Shown here one piece after another: positions 13,097-13,444 of a stretch of 13,444 nt of DNA; within the stretch, counting starts at the first letter, position 1; the number at the start of each line of letters is the position of its first letter. A program made the position numbers and the translations under genes. Location of the stretch: NCBI GenBank assembly GCA_947623845.1, contig CANQHM010000033.1:1-13444 (forward strand), written 5' to 3'. The stretch is from an uncultured Bacilli bacterium (GTDB lineage: Bacteria > Bacillota_I > Bacilli_A > RF39 > UBA660). The notes below the pieces were generated by a model, which saw nothing but the letters and a program-made list of their open reading frames with translations, was not told the DNA's origin and searched no databases.

Positions 13097-13444
13097 ATGA
13101 AAAAAGTATTAAATATCTTATTATGCGGATTTCTAGCTTTAAGTTTAACGGCTTGTGGAAGTAGTGAAACTAAAGAAAATAAAAATGATACTAAAGAAGA
13201 AGTAAAAGAAAGTTATAGTAGTAGTATAGCTAAAGATGCTAAAAATTATTATGGAAAAACAGTTACTAATTATACTGTTGAAGGACTAGATTATAAATGG
13301 AAAATCTTCTATGCTGATAATAACTATATTTACTTAATAACTAGTGATATTATTAATTATACCGATATTCCTAGTAAAAATGGCGAGACTGTAAATCATA
13401 TTGAAACAGACAGACCTAAACAATCAGTAATGTTTGGAGTAGAT
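13097..13444 (+). CDS. Lipoprotein, N-terminal part (cut by window edge)
   Basis: 116 codons are visible and the frame is open at the right edge. The signal peptide ends in the lipobox LTACG (Cys20), followed by a Ser/Lys/Glu-rich linker (22-45). The folded part starts at NYYGKTVTNYTVEGLDYKWKIF and continues with an aromatic, beta-rich YADNNYIYLITSDI. From memory, segments of this style (YGxxVxNYxxxG...WxIFYxD...IYLI) occur in large secreted proteins of gut Bacilli that also carry CLec/FGE-like domains; this is recollection, not a search result. AAGGAAG (13081-13087) at the end of the preceding gene is the ribosome site. It is the third gene of the operon behind the G-tract promoter. Confidence 0.8.
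   Translation, partial: MKKVLNILLCGFLALSLTACGSSETKENKNDTKEEVKESYSSSIAKDAKNYYGKTVTNYTVEGLDYKWKIFYADNNYIYLITSDIINYTDIPSKNGETVNHIETDRPKQSVMFGVD

Noticed and set aside
1..13444. CRISPR array, tRNA/rRNA genes, insertion sequences or a replication origin
   Set aside because: No regularly spaced direct repeats, cloverleaf sequences, transposase motifs, terminal inverted repeats with target duplications, or DnaA-box clusters were seen.

Overview
The window is AT-rich, bacterial and densely coded. The gene order dnaG-rpoD-trmK, strong AGGAGG-type ribosome sites, a sortase with a Cna-B-type surface protein, and lipoboxes all point to a low-GC Gram-positive (Bacillota, Bacilli-like) with a single membrane. 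The style of the surface proteins resembles uncultured gut Bacilli/RF39-type lineages; that placement is inference. Trp is read from TGG and all 13 visible stop codons are TAA or TAG.

Layout. (1) 1-190: the 3' end of rpoC, with a terminator that starts inside the coding end. (2) 341-3143: a large thioester-domain/Cna-B surface protein overlapping a very short sortase that appears dedicated to it. (3) 3240-6713: the macromolecular synthesis operon dnaG-rpoD-trmK, coupled by 1-base and 8-base overlaps. A small YqfQ-like gene converges on its end. (4) 7057-9332: two type IV pilus/type II secretion genes, the inner-membrane platform protein (PilC/GspF) and prepilin peptidase (PilD), closed by a bidirectional terminator. 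(5) 9451-9882 (-): a regulator with two tandem XRE helix-turn-helix domains, divergent from (6) 9992-11758: a membrane-anchored protein with a C-type-lectin/FGE-like fold. The last 59 codons of that protein have the composition and motif pattern of a diversity-generating retroelement (DGR) variable region. (7) 11858-13444: a consensus sigma-A promoter whose spacer contains a run of ten G, followed by an apparent operon of a lipoprotein, a membrane protein with C-terminal glycine-rich repeats, and a second lipoprotein cut by the window edge.

Reading the parts together: housekeeping genes form the core, and the accessory parts are devoted to the cell surface. Three surface modules each carry an unusual feature. 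These are a sortase lacking the usual arginine paired with a non-LPXTG signal, a protein whose tip looks hypervariable by retroelement mutagenesis, and an operon whose promoter could switch on and off by G-tract slippage. A shared inverted repeat in the two divergent intergenic regions suggests that the double-HTH regulator may coordinate the pilus-gene region with the variable-protein region. No reverse transcriptase or template repeat lies in the window, so the DGR interpretation needs a partner elsewhere in the genome.
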